From assembly GCA_937958995.1 (NCBI GenBank), contig CALGAP010000013.1, positions 62,001 through 126,000 of the forward strand: DNA of 64,000 nt. The letters are read 5' to 3'. Shown in pieces: positions 1-6,727 of the stretch. Under the pieces are notes generated by a model. It made no database searches. It saw only the letters and a program-made list of their open reading frames with translations, and was not told the DNA's origin. Position numbers and translations under genes: made by a program. The stretch is from an uncultured Chitinophagaceae bacterium (GTDB taxonomy: Bacteria > Bacteroidota > Bacteroidia > Chitinophagales > Chitinophagaceae). How positions within the stretch are numbered: position 1 is the stretch's first letter; every line of letters starts with the position of its first letter.

Positions 1-248
1 GTGCAGACCCGGTGATTGTGTCGAAAGAAAAATCGACCATCATGATGCTGGGCGGCGAACCGCTCGGCGAAAGATTTATCTGGTGGAATTTTGTCTCCTC
101 CCGCAAAGAGAGGATTGAACAGGCGAAAGCCGATTGGAAAGAAGGAAGAATTGTTTTACCCCCCACCGATAACAATGAATTTATTCCTTTGCCGGAAGAC
201 AATTCAAAACCGGCGAGTAGTGGTCCCCCACCGCCGGCGCTTTCATAA
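1..248 (+). CDS. Pirin family protein, C-terminal end (partial)
   Basis: The reading frame is open from the first bases of the window and ends at a TAA at 246-248, so this is the 3' end of a gene that starts outside. The visible 82 or so residues include MMLGGEPLGERFIWWNFVSS, which matches the C-terminal cupin of pirin-family proteins (the GGxP...WWNFVSS pattern is typical). The tail after it is proline-rich (ASSGPPPPAL) and probably disordered. Pirins are small cytosolic metal-binding bicupins, and some have quercetin dioxygenase activity. The metal-binding residues lie upstream of the window, so activity cannot be judged. The gene converges on the cardiolipin synthase gene with only three bases between the two stop codons and no visible terminator. 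Confidence 0.8.
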   Translation, partial: ADPVIVSKEKSTIMMLGGEPLGERFIWWNFVSSRKERIEQAKADWKEGRIVLPPTDNNEFIPLPEDNSKPASSGPPPPALS

Positions 249-251
249 GCA

Positions 252-1733
252 CTACAGCAAGGCGGCCACCAGGCGGCATACCGAATCGAGTCCGCGATAA
301 AATAATGGTCGGTCGAGCCAGCGCTCTAAAGTTACCAGGGTGCTGAATTGTTTGTCTCGCTCAAAGCTTTCTTCGCAGGCTTTACAAAATTCCGCTTCGT
401 GAATAATGGAAGTGATCTCAAAATTGAGGAAGAAACTCCGGGTATCAAGATTGGCAGTACCCACAAATGCCAGCACGCTGTCAATGAAAATCGTCTTGGC
501 GTGTATAAACCCCTTTTCATAAAGATATACCTTCACACCTCGCTGCAGTAAGGGTTTGATAAACGAAAAGGAAGCGTGCTGCACGATATAAGAATCCGAT
601 TTAGCGGGCAATATCAGCTCCACTTCCACTCCATTAGACGCGGCAATCACGAGTGCCGAGGTCAGTTGCTCGGGTGGAATGAAATAAGGCGAAGTAATGC
701 GAATACTCTTTTTCGCCTGGTGAATAGCGACCAGTATCGTTTCGAGGATATAGGGAAATGCGGATCCCGGTCCGCTGGCCACCACGCTTACAATGGCGTT
801 GCCCTTTTTCGGCGGATAAAGATTGAAATAGTCAGTGGGCTGACCAAAGTTGTCGCTGCCACCCGAAAAGAACCAGCTTAGCATGAATTGCGCCTGCAGC
901 AGGTTCACCGCTGGTCCTTCTATACAGACAGCAGTGTCGCGCCAGTACAAATCGTGCTTGCCATTGTTCCAGTAGCGATCGTCGAGATTGATGCCGCCCA
1001 CAAAACCGATAGTGCCGTCGATTACCACAATCTTGCGGTGGTTGCGGTAATTGCTGTTGGCCAGTGAAGAAAAAGCCACCGGCAAGGTTCTCAAAAACTC
1101 GATACCCGCCTCTTCGAATCTTTTTGGCAGTTTGCCGATATGGTTCGAGCCTACATCGTCTACGATCACTCTCACTTCCACCCCTTCTTTTTTCTTTTTA
1201 ATCAGCATATCGGCGAGGCGGTTACCTACATCGTCGGCAGTGAGAATGTAGTACTCGATATGAATGTGCGAGCGTGCGTTTTCAAGGGCTTTGAACAACG
1301 CGGGAAATTTCTCTTCGCCATTGTTTAACAGCGTCACCTTGTTGCCGGTGCTGATGAGCGATTGCTTTTGATTGTACAGGTAACGAAAGGGGTAAGACAT
1401 ATCCCCGATTACTGTCTCCAGGTAATGCAACTGCTGCTCCATCTGCGGCCGCAGCTCGTCAAAATACTGGGCCAGCTTCTGGCGGTCGAAAACGCTCTTT
1501 CTCTTAAGGACCGGCCTTTTGAAGGCCGGCTTTTTTCCTACGAGATAATAAATGATAAGGCCCAGGATGGGAAGAAAAACGATAACAAGAATATAGGCCA
1601 GCGATTTGCTGGGATTCCTGTTTTCGAAAATGATGGTGACAATGACACCGACATACATCAAAGTAAGCGGTATCCAATACCAGCGGGCAATAAAGTCAAT
1701 TATAGTTTGCCAGGAACTCATTGAAGAGAACAT
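252..1733 (-). CDS. cls: Cardiolipin synthase (phospholipase D family)
   Basis: This 493-residue protein is predicted to make cardiolipin from phosphatidylglycerol at the inner membrane. Two hydrophobic segments at about residues 18-36 and 46-64 form the N-terminal anchor. Two HKD phosphodiesterase motifs follow: H232-x-K234-x4-D239 in NHRKIVVIDG and H411-x-K413-x4-D418 in HAKTIFID. Both are complete, so the enzyme should be active. Length and order (two membrane helices, then two PLD domains) match the ClsA type. The ATG at 1733 is kept because it gives a short hydrophilic lead before the first helix. The next gene upstream on the same strand is only about 50 bases away, so co-transcription is possible. 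Confidence 0.95.
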   Translation of the reverse strand: MFSSMSSWQTIIDFIARWYWIPLTLMYVGVIVTIIFENRNPSKSLAYILVIVFLPILGLIIYYLVGKKPAFKRPVLKRKSVFDRQKLAQYFDELRPQMEQQLHYLETVIGDMSYPFRYLYNQKQSLISTGNKVTLLNNGEEKFPALFKALENARSHIHIEYYILTADDVGNRLADMLIKKKKEGVEVRVIVDDVGSNHIGKLPKRFEEAGIEFLRTLPVAFSSLANSNYRNHRKIVVIDGTIGFVGGINLDDRYWNNGKHDLYWRDTAVCIEGPAVNLLQAQFMLSWFFSGGSDNFGQPTDYFNLYPPKKGNAIVSVVASGPGSAFPYILETILVAIHQAKKSIRITSPYFIPPEQLTSALVIAASNGVEVELILPAKSDSYIVQHASFSFIKPLLQRGVKVYLYEKGFIHAKTIFIDSVLAFVGTANLDTRSFFLNFEITSIIHEAEFCKACEESFERDKQFSTLVTLERWLDRPLFYRGLDSVCRLVAALL

Positions 1734-1786
1734 GCGGTCTTTTCAAACAGCCGTTTGAAATTACATCAAATTTGATCACCATTTGA

Positions 1787-2371
1787 CTACGCCTCCATTC
1801 CTGCCTCCACTACCTGCTCGATCAGTACCAACGGCTTTTCCACCGGCTTGCCCTGCTTCATGGTTTCGATGACCTCTTTTTCCAGTTTGGCCATCACCAG
1901 GCCATGCCACTCTTTTACCTGTTGTTCGCGATCGCTTAAGTAGTAAACCGGATCGATGCTCATTTTGTAAAAAGGCAGCTGCAGCGAGGGTGTGTCGTCT
2001 TTGTAATCAAACTGCAAAGCGATGGTCTCCACCAGCACACCCGACTTCATATTGCGATGCCAGAAAGGCCTGTGCTGCTTCACGATGGTAGCAGATGAGA
2101 TATCGGCCAGGTCAATAAGATAACCATCGTGACCGGTGGTTGTTTGCTGCATAAACAGAATTTTGTTGGCATCGGCATCAAACCCAATGATCCAATGGTC
2201 GGTCACCTGTTTTTTTGAGATACGCACGTCAAATTCCCTGGCGGCCTGTTCAAAAGAGGCCAGTAGCTTTTCTGCCATTTTCTGCCGATGCAGGTTGTAA
2301 AGAAGCTGGGCAATCAAGAACACAGCAATTCCCAGCGTTACAAAAAGTATTATTGAAAATATGGGAGTCAT
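1787..2371 (-). CDS. Membrane-anchored protein of unknown function (194 aa)
   Basis: I do not recognise the family. Residues 3-24 form a hydrophobic helix (FSIILFVTLGIAVFLIAQLL) followed by basic residues, so the protein is probably anchored in the inner membrane with a cytosolic soluble domain of about 165 residues. The soluble part has a regular beta-strand look (HWIIGFDADANKILFMQQTT). It resembles the next gene upstream (2479-3024) in layout: one N-terminal helix, then a domain with an 'I-x-D-x-x-K...L' strand, a polar turn and an LxxLxS-type helix. The pair probably arose by duplication. A TAATTTTG element at 2395-2402 on the minus strand could be the -7 box of its promoter, but no -33 TTG stands at the right distance. 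Confidence 0.7.
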   Translation of the reverse strand: MTPIFSIILFVTLGIAVFLIAQLLYNLHRQKMAEKLLASFEQAAREFDVRISKKQVTDHWIIGFDADANKILFMQQTTTGHDGYLIDLADISSATIVKQHRPFWHRNMKSGVLVETIALQFDYKDDTPSLQLPFYKMSIDPVYYLSDREQQVKEWHGLVMAKLEKEVIETMKQGKPVEKPLVLIEQVVEAGMEA

Positions 2372-2478
2372 GATTGATTGATTTATCAGTTTTACAAAAT
2401 TAGCCCGGTACTATCTGCCGGATGTTGAGATAGCAAGTCATAGGCATTGATTTTTATCAGTGAGAAGGCTAACCATTC

Positions 2479-3024
2479 TCATACTTTACTGCTTTGCTTT
2501 GGCAGCAGGCCGATATTGCGGCTTTCGCAGGCAGCGGCATTTCCCTGTCGCAGGCTCCACTGAAACTGGATCTCTCGTCGCCATTGTTGCGCTTTTCGCC
2601 ACCTTTTATTAAGCACGTTGTGCGAATCCACCTGGTCGTCGAAAAACTGGAAATGAACTACGTGATTGTTCTGGAAGATCAGTTCCAGGCCAACCTTCTG
2701 CACATACCCGGTGAGGTTATTAACCGATTTTACTACCCGGCAAGAAAGCAGCTCTTCCAGTTGAAAGCCCTGCTCCGTAGTACGGCCGTCTTTATATTCT
2801 ACCAACAACAGCACGCTTTTGGTACGGTCGATCGCGATCAGTCGTTTCTCGAAGCGGTCAACTGCATAAACATTCAGCTTATATTCCTTTACAAGTCTTT
2901 TAAAAGTCTTGTTGATTTCCCGGTCTCCTTCCGGTTGGCGTCGTTCATCGAATTTTACGAGGTAATGCGAATACACCATACCGAAAAGCAGGCAAATCAG
3001 CAGAACAAACAACACGTAAATCAT
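2479..3024 (-). CDS. Membrane-anchored protein of unknown function (181 aa), paralogue of the neighbour
   Basis: An N-terminal hydrophobic segment (residues 2-20, IYVLFVLLICLLFGMVYSHY) is followed by a soluble domain of about 150 residues. The family is not recognised. The stretch LIAIDRTKSVLLLVEYKDG aligns by eye with the equivalent stretch of the protein encoded at 1787-2371, which suggests a shared fold of a few beta strands. The C-terminal 30 residues (after RREIQFQWSL) look unstructured and include a Cys. A long plus-strand open frame covers the same bases, but it has no recognisable features and is taken as a shadow. About 475 bases without a supported gene lie upstream, so this gene probably has its own promoter. 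Confidence 0.65.
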   Translation of the reverse strand: MIYVLFVLLICLLFGMVYSHYLVKFDERRQPEGDREINKTFKRLVKEYKLNVYAVDRFEKRLIAIDRTKSVLLLVEYKDGRTTEQGFQLEELLSCRVVKSVNNLTGYVQKVGLELIFQNNHVVHFQFFDDQVDSHNVLNKRWRKAQQWRREIQFQWSLRQGNAAACESRNIGLLPKQSSKV

Positions 3025-3500
3025 AAAAAAGTTTTTACGTTATCAAAGGATCGGGGCTGCAGTAGTAGCCTGGCCCAATGAAAAGATTCGCGGATTCAGC
3101 GCAGATTTTGATACGCAGATCAGGCGTCAAAATGCGATGAATGTTGTTCACATTGCTTCGTCTGCGAAACCCGGTAGTCTCATTGGAATCCGTAATTGCT
3201 CATCCAGGCAATACTAAAATGCACGCCAGATCCGTGATTAAATCGAGAGTTGAACGGCGAAATGCCGAGCCCGGCCAGGAGATTCAAATAATACGGCCGG
3301 GGTCAATTATGAAAGTCCTTACAAGTGGGAAAAAAATGCAGGTTAGTCCAATAAGGAATGAAATTGGCGGACAAACAAACTCCTGTGCGCAGCGAAGAGG
3401 GCTGCGTATAAGAATAAGTGATATGTTTGTTTGTCCGGCGCATTTCGTCAAATTTACGCTTTAAAATCCGCAAAGTTGATTACGAATTGTTAAGCTGTTT
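3025..3500. other. Gene-poor stretch with a nested inverted repeat
   Basis: No convincing gene is seen in these 476 bases. A 13-base perfect inverted repeat (CGGACAAACAAAC at 3368-3380 and GTTTGTTTGTCCG at 3424-3436) encloses a smaller one (GCAGC...GCTGC around 3390-3406), so a branched hairpin is possible on either strand. On the minus strand an uninterrupted frame of about 38 codons ends near 3180 with an aromatic-rich tail (SIAWMSNYGFQ, then stop). That could be the relic of the end of an outer-membrane protein gene, but it is too short to claim. Confidence 0.4.
3368..3436. repeat. 13-base inverted repeat with inner hairpin
   Basis: CGGACAAACAAAC at 3368-3380 is exactly complementary to GTTTGTTTGTCCG at 3424-3436. 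The spacer holds GCAGC-GAAGAGG-GCTGC, a second possible stem. The related string ACAAACAAAC recurs just upstream of the HPF gene at about 3841-3850. The function is unknown; it could be a structured 5' or 3' untranslated element or a miniature repeat. Confidence 0.45.
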
Positions 3501-3827
3501 CTAAAAACGTTCGTTAGCTGTTTTTCTTTTCTCCAGCTGACTTCTCAGTTTGTCTTCCACGCTGCTCAACACCGCCAGCCAGTGATCTCCGGAATCGTTG
3601 GCGAAAGCATCGTTACCGGGAATACCCAGCCGCACGCTTACTGATTTGTCGTTGGTGGAATGCCCGGATTCCTTTTTGAAGTTAATGTCCACATAACTGA
3701 TTTCGTTGGCTATGCGGCGCAGCCTGCGGATCATTTTATATACCTGGTCTCTGACATCCTCCTTGATAGTCATGTCTACGGTCTGAATATCAAGCTTGAT
3801 TCCTTCGAAATTCTCGGTGTGTATCAT
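3501..3827 (-). CDS. hpf: HPF/RaiA-type ribosome-associated inhibitor
   Basis: At 108 residues this has the size and pattern of the short hibernation-promoting factor / RaiA (sigma-54 modulation) family, which binds the 30S decoding region in slow growth and silences ribosomes. The family's beta-alpha-beta-beta-beta-alpha order can be followed: LDIQTVDMTI, then a helix (EDVRDQVYKMIRRLRRI), then strands (EISYVDINFK, SVSVRLGIPG), then a final helix (WLAVLSSVEDKLRSQLEKRK) and a basic tail. There is no long C-terminal dimerisation domain. The ATG at 3827 gives the normal N-terminus. It sits about 50 bases downstream of the hemerythrin-type gene on the same strand, and the two stress-linked genes may be co-transcribed. 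Confidence 0.85.
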   Translation of the reverse strand: MIHTENFEGIKLDIQTVDMTIKEDVRDQVYKMIRRLRRIANEISYVDINFKKESGHSTNDKSVSVRLGIPGNDAFANDSGDHWLAVLSSVEDKLRSQLEKRKTANERF

Positions 3828-3875
3828 GGTGTTTCTTTTTTACAAACAAACGATATTCTTTTAAGTTCCCGGCTG

Positions 3876-4475
3876 TCAGTTTTCATACAGCTGCATGACT
3901 TTCGTCAGCAAAAACTGGCTTTCAAACTGCATGTGCTGCATCATTTCGCTTTCAAACTGCCTCATTTTCGAGAAAAGCGAAGTGTACAGCAGATTGGCAT
4001 CATCGGGTAATTTATAGTTGTTGGTCAGCTGGCGAAACGACTCAAACCGCCTCTCGATATCTTCATGCTCTTCGCGCATCTGCATACTGTACTCATTCAC
4101 GATACCGAACGTGCTGTAATCGAACGCGCCTTCATGCAGTTTTTTATCGCATAGGTGTGTAATGCCGGGGAACAATATCTGCTCTTCCTTTTTCATATGG
4201 AAAAGCAAATCATCGTAAAACAGGAAGAGTTCCTCCACCAATTTGGCCAGCTCGGGGTGTTTATCACAACTTGTCGTAAATAATTTTTGTGCCAGCTCAT
4301 AGATCTCCACAATATCTGATTTCGCGTTGAGGTGATAATGCCTGACGACGTAGTCTACCAGCGCATGAATATCCCACTGCCTAAATTCTTCCGATGGGAG
4401 CATCGGTGGTTTACTTTCCGCAACCTTAGTATCTACCGGAAAAACAAAGCGCCGGTTGGTAGTCTTTGTGTTCAT
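3876..4475 (-). CDS. Hemerythrin-domain di-iron protein, RIC/YtfE-like
   Basis: This 199-residue protein looks like the hemerythrin part of the RIC family (YtfE/ScdA), di-iron proteins linked to repair of Fe-S clusters after nitric oxide or oxidative damage. Ligand-like residues are spread as expected over four helices: YVVRHYH (about residue 40), LLFHMKKEEQILFP (about 95), REEHEDIE (about 140) and MMQHMQFESQFLL (about 182). The N-terminal ScdA-type domain with its conserved Cys pair is missing; only about 30 poorly conserved residues precede the first helix. It may therefore be a truncated or alternative hemerythrin protein. The ATG at 4475 is the only early start. HPF follows about 50 bases downstream. 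Confidence 0.8.
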   Translation of the reverse strand: MNTKTTNRRFVFPVDTKVAESKPPMLPSEEFRQWDIHALVDYVVRHYHLNAKSDIVEIYELAQKLFTTSCDKHPELAKLVEELFLFYDDLLFHMKKEEQILFPGITHLCDKKLHEGAFDYSTFGIVNEYSMQMREEHEDIERRFESFRQLTNNYKLPDDANLLYTSLFSKMRQFESEMMQHMQFESQFLLTKVMQLYEN

Positions 4476-4785
4476 AACAGGTGAATTTTAAGATGAGGAA
4501 TCGAATGCGCTCAACCTGGAATTGGTTGATGCATTCATGGAGAGAACACAAACCCAAGACTAAACTTTCAGTCTTGGGAAACCGTACTAAAGTCTTTGTA
4601 ATTGGAGAAAAAATACCTCCCGCTGCAAAACGGGAAAAATTCGGTGAACGAGCAGGTAAACGCATCGGTCATATCGAGGATGAGTGCCTCGACTGGCTGA
4701 GATGAGGTGATATGGATGCGGGCTGCCATGGATGTCAAATTTACTACAAAAAGGGAGGGGAAATTGTTATAGAGGTATGAAAAAC
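4476..4785. other. Intergenic region, no gene seen
   Basis: These 310 bases hold short open frames on both strands, none with a recognisable protein. The one clear structure is an inverted repeat at 4553-4578: CCCAAGACT, an 8-base loop, AGTCTTGGG. It is not followed by a T run, so it is more likely a regulatory or RNA structure than a terminator. The promoter of the hemerythrin-type gene must lie here. Confidence 0.4.
4553..4578. repeat. 9-base perfect hairpin
   Basis: CCCAAGACT at 4553-4561 pairs perfectly with AGTCTTGGG at 4570-4578 across an 8-base loop. It lies about 80 bases upstream of the hemerythrin-type gene. No run of T follows on either strand, which argues against a simple terminator. 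Confidence 0.45.
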
Positions 4786-4815
4786 AAAAAAGCGCGGGCT
4801 TTCCCTGCGCTTTTG
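4786..4815 (-). terminator. Rho-independent terminator of the tRNA-Arg gene
   Basis: On the minus strand, immediately after the tRNA 3' end, GCGC-A-GGG pairs with CCCGCGC (one bulged A) around an AAAG loop and is followed by TTTTTTG and more T. This is a classic intrinsic terminator, placed one base after the discriminator. Confidence 0.8.
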
Positions 4816-5089
4816 TGACCCGGATTGGATTCAAACCAATGACCTACTGCTTAGCTTACCAACTACAGGTTTCCCTGCTTCCTGGCGGAATTTGTGGTCT
4901 GGACTATATCTTCACCGTCACAGGTGTGTCACGTGTAGTCTCTACGGAACCTCTTTCAAGTTTCCTCGGTGTTGCCATATGCTTTCGCATGAAGGTTTCA
5001 CCGATATAGTGACATCCACTTATAAGGTTCGTTTCCCTTATAAGGCTCCTGATTGAAGGCAGTTGCTCTATTCGCTGAGCTACCGGGCC
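4816..5089 (-). tRNA. tRNA-Arg(UCU), split by a group I intron
   Basis: The 5' exon is 5056-5089 (34 bases, G1 to U34) and the 3' exon is 4816-4854 (39 bases). Joined, they give a 73-base tRNA. The acceptor stem is GGCCCGG/CCGGGUC with discriminator A, the D stem is GCUC/GAGC, the anticodon stem is ACUGC/GCAGU, and the T stem is AUUGG/CCAAU. The anticodon loop reads CU-UCU-AA only after the intron between U34 and C35 is removed, so the tRNA reads AGA. CCA is not encoded. The sequence GAGCAACNNCCUUCUAAG is the usual signature of bacterial tRNA-Arg(UCU). Unusually, the D loop has A where G19 is expected (AGCGAAUA) and the T loop is UUUGAAU instead of UUCGAAU, so the elbow pair G19-C56 appears as A19-U56. 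Confidence 0.93.
4855..5055 (-). other. Self-splicing-type group I intron (201 bases) in the tRNA anticodon
   Basis: The intron begins after U34 and ends with a G (position 4855), as group I introns require. P1: the exon end CUU pairs with GAG ten bases into the intron, with a U.G pair at the splice site, as in the cyanobacterial tRNA-Leu(UAA) intron. P2: a 9-base perfect stem, 5036-5044 with 5019-5027. P3: about 5003-5010 with 4903-4910. P7: AGACTA (4936-4941) with TAGTCC (4901-4906), the strongly conserved core string GATATAGTCC. Hairpins closed by GAAA loops stand at 4979-4990 and 4866-4877 (the latter a P9-like stem). There is no homing endonuclease frame. Size and insertion site resemble subgroup IC3, but the subgroup is inference. 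Confidence 0.9.
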
Positions 5090-5104
5090 TGAAATTTCAG
5101 GGGC

Positions 5105-5135
5105 CAAAGATAAACACAAAATTAAATATCTTCAA
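5105..5135 (-). promoter_or_regulatory. Promoter of the tRNA-Arg gene
   Basis: On the minus strand TTG (5133-5135) and TATCTTTG (5105-5112) are separated by exactly 20 bases, which fits the Bacteroidota primary-sigma consensus TTG-N19-21-TAnnTTTG. The predicted transcription start is a few bases upstream of the mature tRNA 5' end at 5089. Confidence 0.75.
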
Positions 5136-5265
5136 CCCGAAAATTTGAGGGGAAATCGTTGGTTTTCTTGGAGTAAGAAAAAGTGCAATGCGTTTTCCAG
5201 GGACAGGCGCAGCGGGGTTAACAGTATTTGATCAATCGTTTCCCAAAGCATCAACTTAATTCAAA

Positions 5266-5937
5266 ATGGACGTCAAGATCGAAAGCAGTTGGAAACAGGT
5301 ACTAAAAGACGAGTTTGAAAAACCCTATTTTCTCGAGATCGTCAACTTTCTGCGCACGGAGAGAATGGCTGGCAAGACCATCTTTCCGCCAGGCTCGCTC
5401 ATCTTTTATGCCTTTAATACCACGCCCTTCGATAAAGTGAAAGTGGTGCTGTTGGGACAAGACCCTTATCATGGGCGCGGACAAGCGCATGGACTTTCAT
5501 TTTCCGTACCGGAAGGCATTATGCCGCCGCCGTCGTTGCAGAATATTTATAAAGAACTGTATAACGATACAGGCACGCCTATCCCCCACCATGGCAATCT
5601 TACCAAATGGGCCGAGCAAGGGGTGTTATTGCTGAATGCTTCCTTAACCGTGCGCGCCAACGAACCGATGAGTCATTCAAAAATCGGATGGGCTGAGTTT
5701 ACGCATGCAGTCATCAAAAAAATCTCTGCACAAAGAGAACATATCGTGTTCCTGCTCTGGGGTAAGTTTGCGCAGGAAAAGCAGGCGCTGATTGACGAAA
5801 CCAAACACCTGGTGCTGAAAGCGGCTCACCCCTCACCCTACTCCGCTAACAACGGATTTTTTGGATGCCGCCATTTTTCAAAAACCAATGAATACCTCGT
5901 CGCGAATGGTATGTCGCCGATCGACTGGGCGCTGTAA
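5266..5937 (+). CDS. ung: Uracil-DNA glycosylase, family 1
   Basis: A 223-residue cytosolic base-excision repair enzyme that removes uracil from DNA. The water-activating motif GQDPYH is at residues 64-69 and the DNA-intercalation motif HPSPYS is at 188-193 (a Tyr replaces the more usual Leu, as in many family 1 members). The uracil-recognition strand LLLNASLTV is also present. Length and order are normal for Ung, so a functional enzyme is expected. The ATG at 5266 gives the standard start. The acyltransferase gene begins 5 bases after the stop, so the two are probably co-transcribed, although their functions are unrelated. Confidence 0.97.
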   Translation: MDVKIESSWKQVLKDEFEKPYFLEIVNFLRTERMAGKTIFPPGSLIFYAFNTTPFDKVKVVLLGQDPYHGRGQAHGLSFSVPEGIMPPPSLQNIYKELYNDTGTPIPHHGNLTKWAEQGVLLLNASLTVRANEPMSHSKIGWAEFTHAVIKKISAQREHIVFLLWGKFAQEKQALIDETKHLVLKAAHPSPYSANNGFFGCRHFSKTNEYLVANGMSPIDWAL

Positions 5938-5942
5938 TATTT

Positions 5943-6683
5943 ATGAAACTGATGAAAGCTATAGCAGGACGAATTTTTGCCGTGTGGGCTATACTGGTGT
6001 TCATCGCCACCATGCTCATTTTTCTCATACCGTTTTTTATTTTCAGTTATCCGGCACCCGATCCTGCCAAAACGCGGCGTTTTGTAACCGCGGCGCGCAT
6101 ATGGATGGCTGTTTTTATGCCACTGATCGGCTGCCCGGTAAAAGTGCGGGGAAGAGAAAATTTTGCTCCCGGTGAAAATTATATCGTCGTGTGCAACCAC
6201 AATTCGCTGATGGATGTGCCCATCTCAGTACCCTCCATTCCCGGTGGCAATAAGACTATCGCGAAAATTGAAATGGCCAAAATCCCGGTCTTTGGCACCA
6301 TCTACCGAACCGGCAGCATATTAGTAGATCGCAAGAGTGAAGCAAGTCGCAAAGAAAGTTACCTGGGCATGAAGAAAGTGCTCGATATGGGCCTGCATAT
6401 GTGCATTTATCCCGAAGGCACGCGCAATAAAACCGATCAGCCGCTCAAGAGTTTTCACGATGGCGCCTTTCGCCTGGCCATCGACACCCGCAAAGCCATT
6501 TTGCCCGGCGTAATTTTCAACACCAAAAAAGCCCTGCCCGCCGATAAAGCATTTTACCTGATGCCTCACCGCCTCTCCATGCATTTTCTGCCGCCAATAC
6601 AAGTGGAAAAAAACGATACCGTGGCATCGCTCCGCGAAAGAGTTTTCAATATTATGAAAGACTACTACGAAGCCAACGCCTGA
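5943..6683 (+). CDS. plsC: 1-acyl-sn-glycerol-3-phosphate acyltransferase (PlsC family)
   Basis: A 246-residue inner-membrane enzyme expected to acylate lysophosphatidic acid to phosphatidic acid. One N-terminal membrane helix (about residues 10-34) is followed by the acyltransferase domain, with the catalytic NHx4D block NHNSLMD at residues 85-91 and the substrate-binding EGTR at 158-161 (YPEGTRNK). The motifs IYRTGSILVDR and LPGVIFNT fit blocks II and IV. The length matches short bacterial PlsC proteins. The gene starts 5 bases after ung and ends about 45 bases before the convergent lptD gene, without an obvious terminator. Confidence 0.93.
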   Translation: MKLMKAIAGRIFAVWAILVFIATMLIFLIPFFIFSYPAPDPAKTRRFVTAARIWMAVFMPLIGCPVKVRGRENFAPGENYIVVCNHNSLMDVPISVPSIPGGNKTIAKIEMAKIPVFGTIYRTGSILVDRKSEASRKESYLGMKKVLDMGLHMCIYPEGTRNKTDQPLKSFHDGAFRLAIDTRKAILPGVIFNTKKALPADKAFYLMPHRLSMHFLPPIQVEKNDTVASLRERVFNIMKDYYEANA

Positions 6684-6727
6684 ATCTGAAAATTCAAGCT
6701 TGCCTTATTGATTGTTTGATTCTTCCC

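Noticed and set aside
2494..3081. A 195-codon plus-strand frame opposite the 181-residue membrane protein
   Set aside because: The minus-strand frame has a proper N-terminal membrane helix and a paralogue next door; the plus frame has neither.
3141..3464. A 107-codon plus-strand open frame in the gap before the HPF gene
   Set aside because: It runs through the inverted repeat, has no recognisable domain or signal peptide, and is likely chance.
4481..4705. A 74-codon plus-strand frame beginning with GTG
   Set aside because: It covers the promoter region of the hemerythrin-type gene and a hairpin; composition and sequence do not look like a protein.
4904..5119. A 71-codon minus-strand open frame, possibly an intron-encoded protein
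   Set aside because: It covers the 5' exon of the tRNA and the intron core, shows no LAGLIDADG, GIY-YIG or HNH motif, and its sequence is explained by conserved RNA structure.
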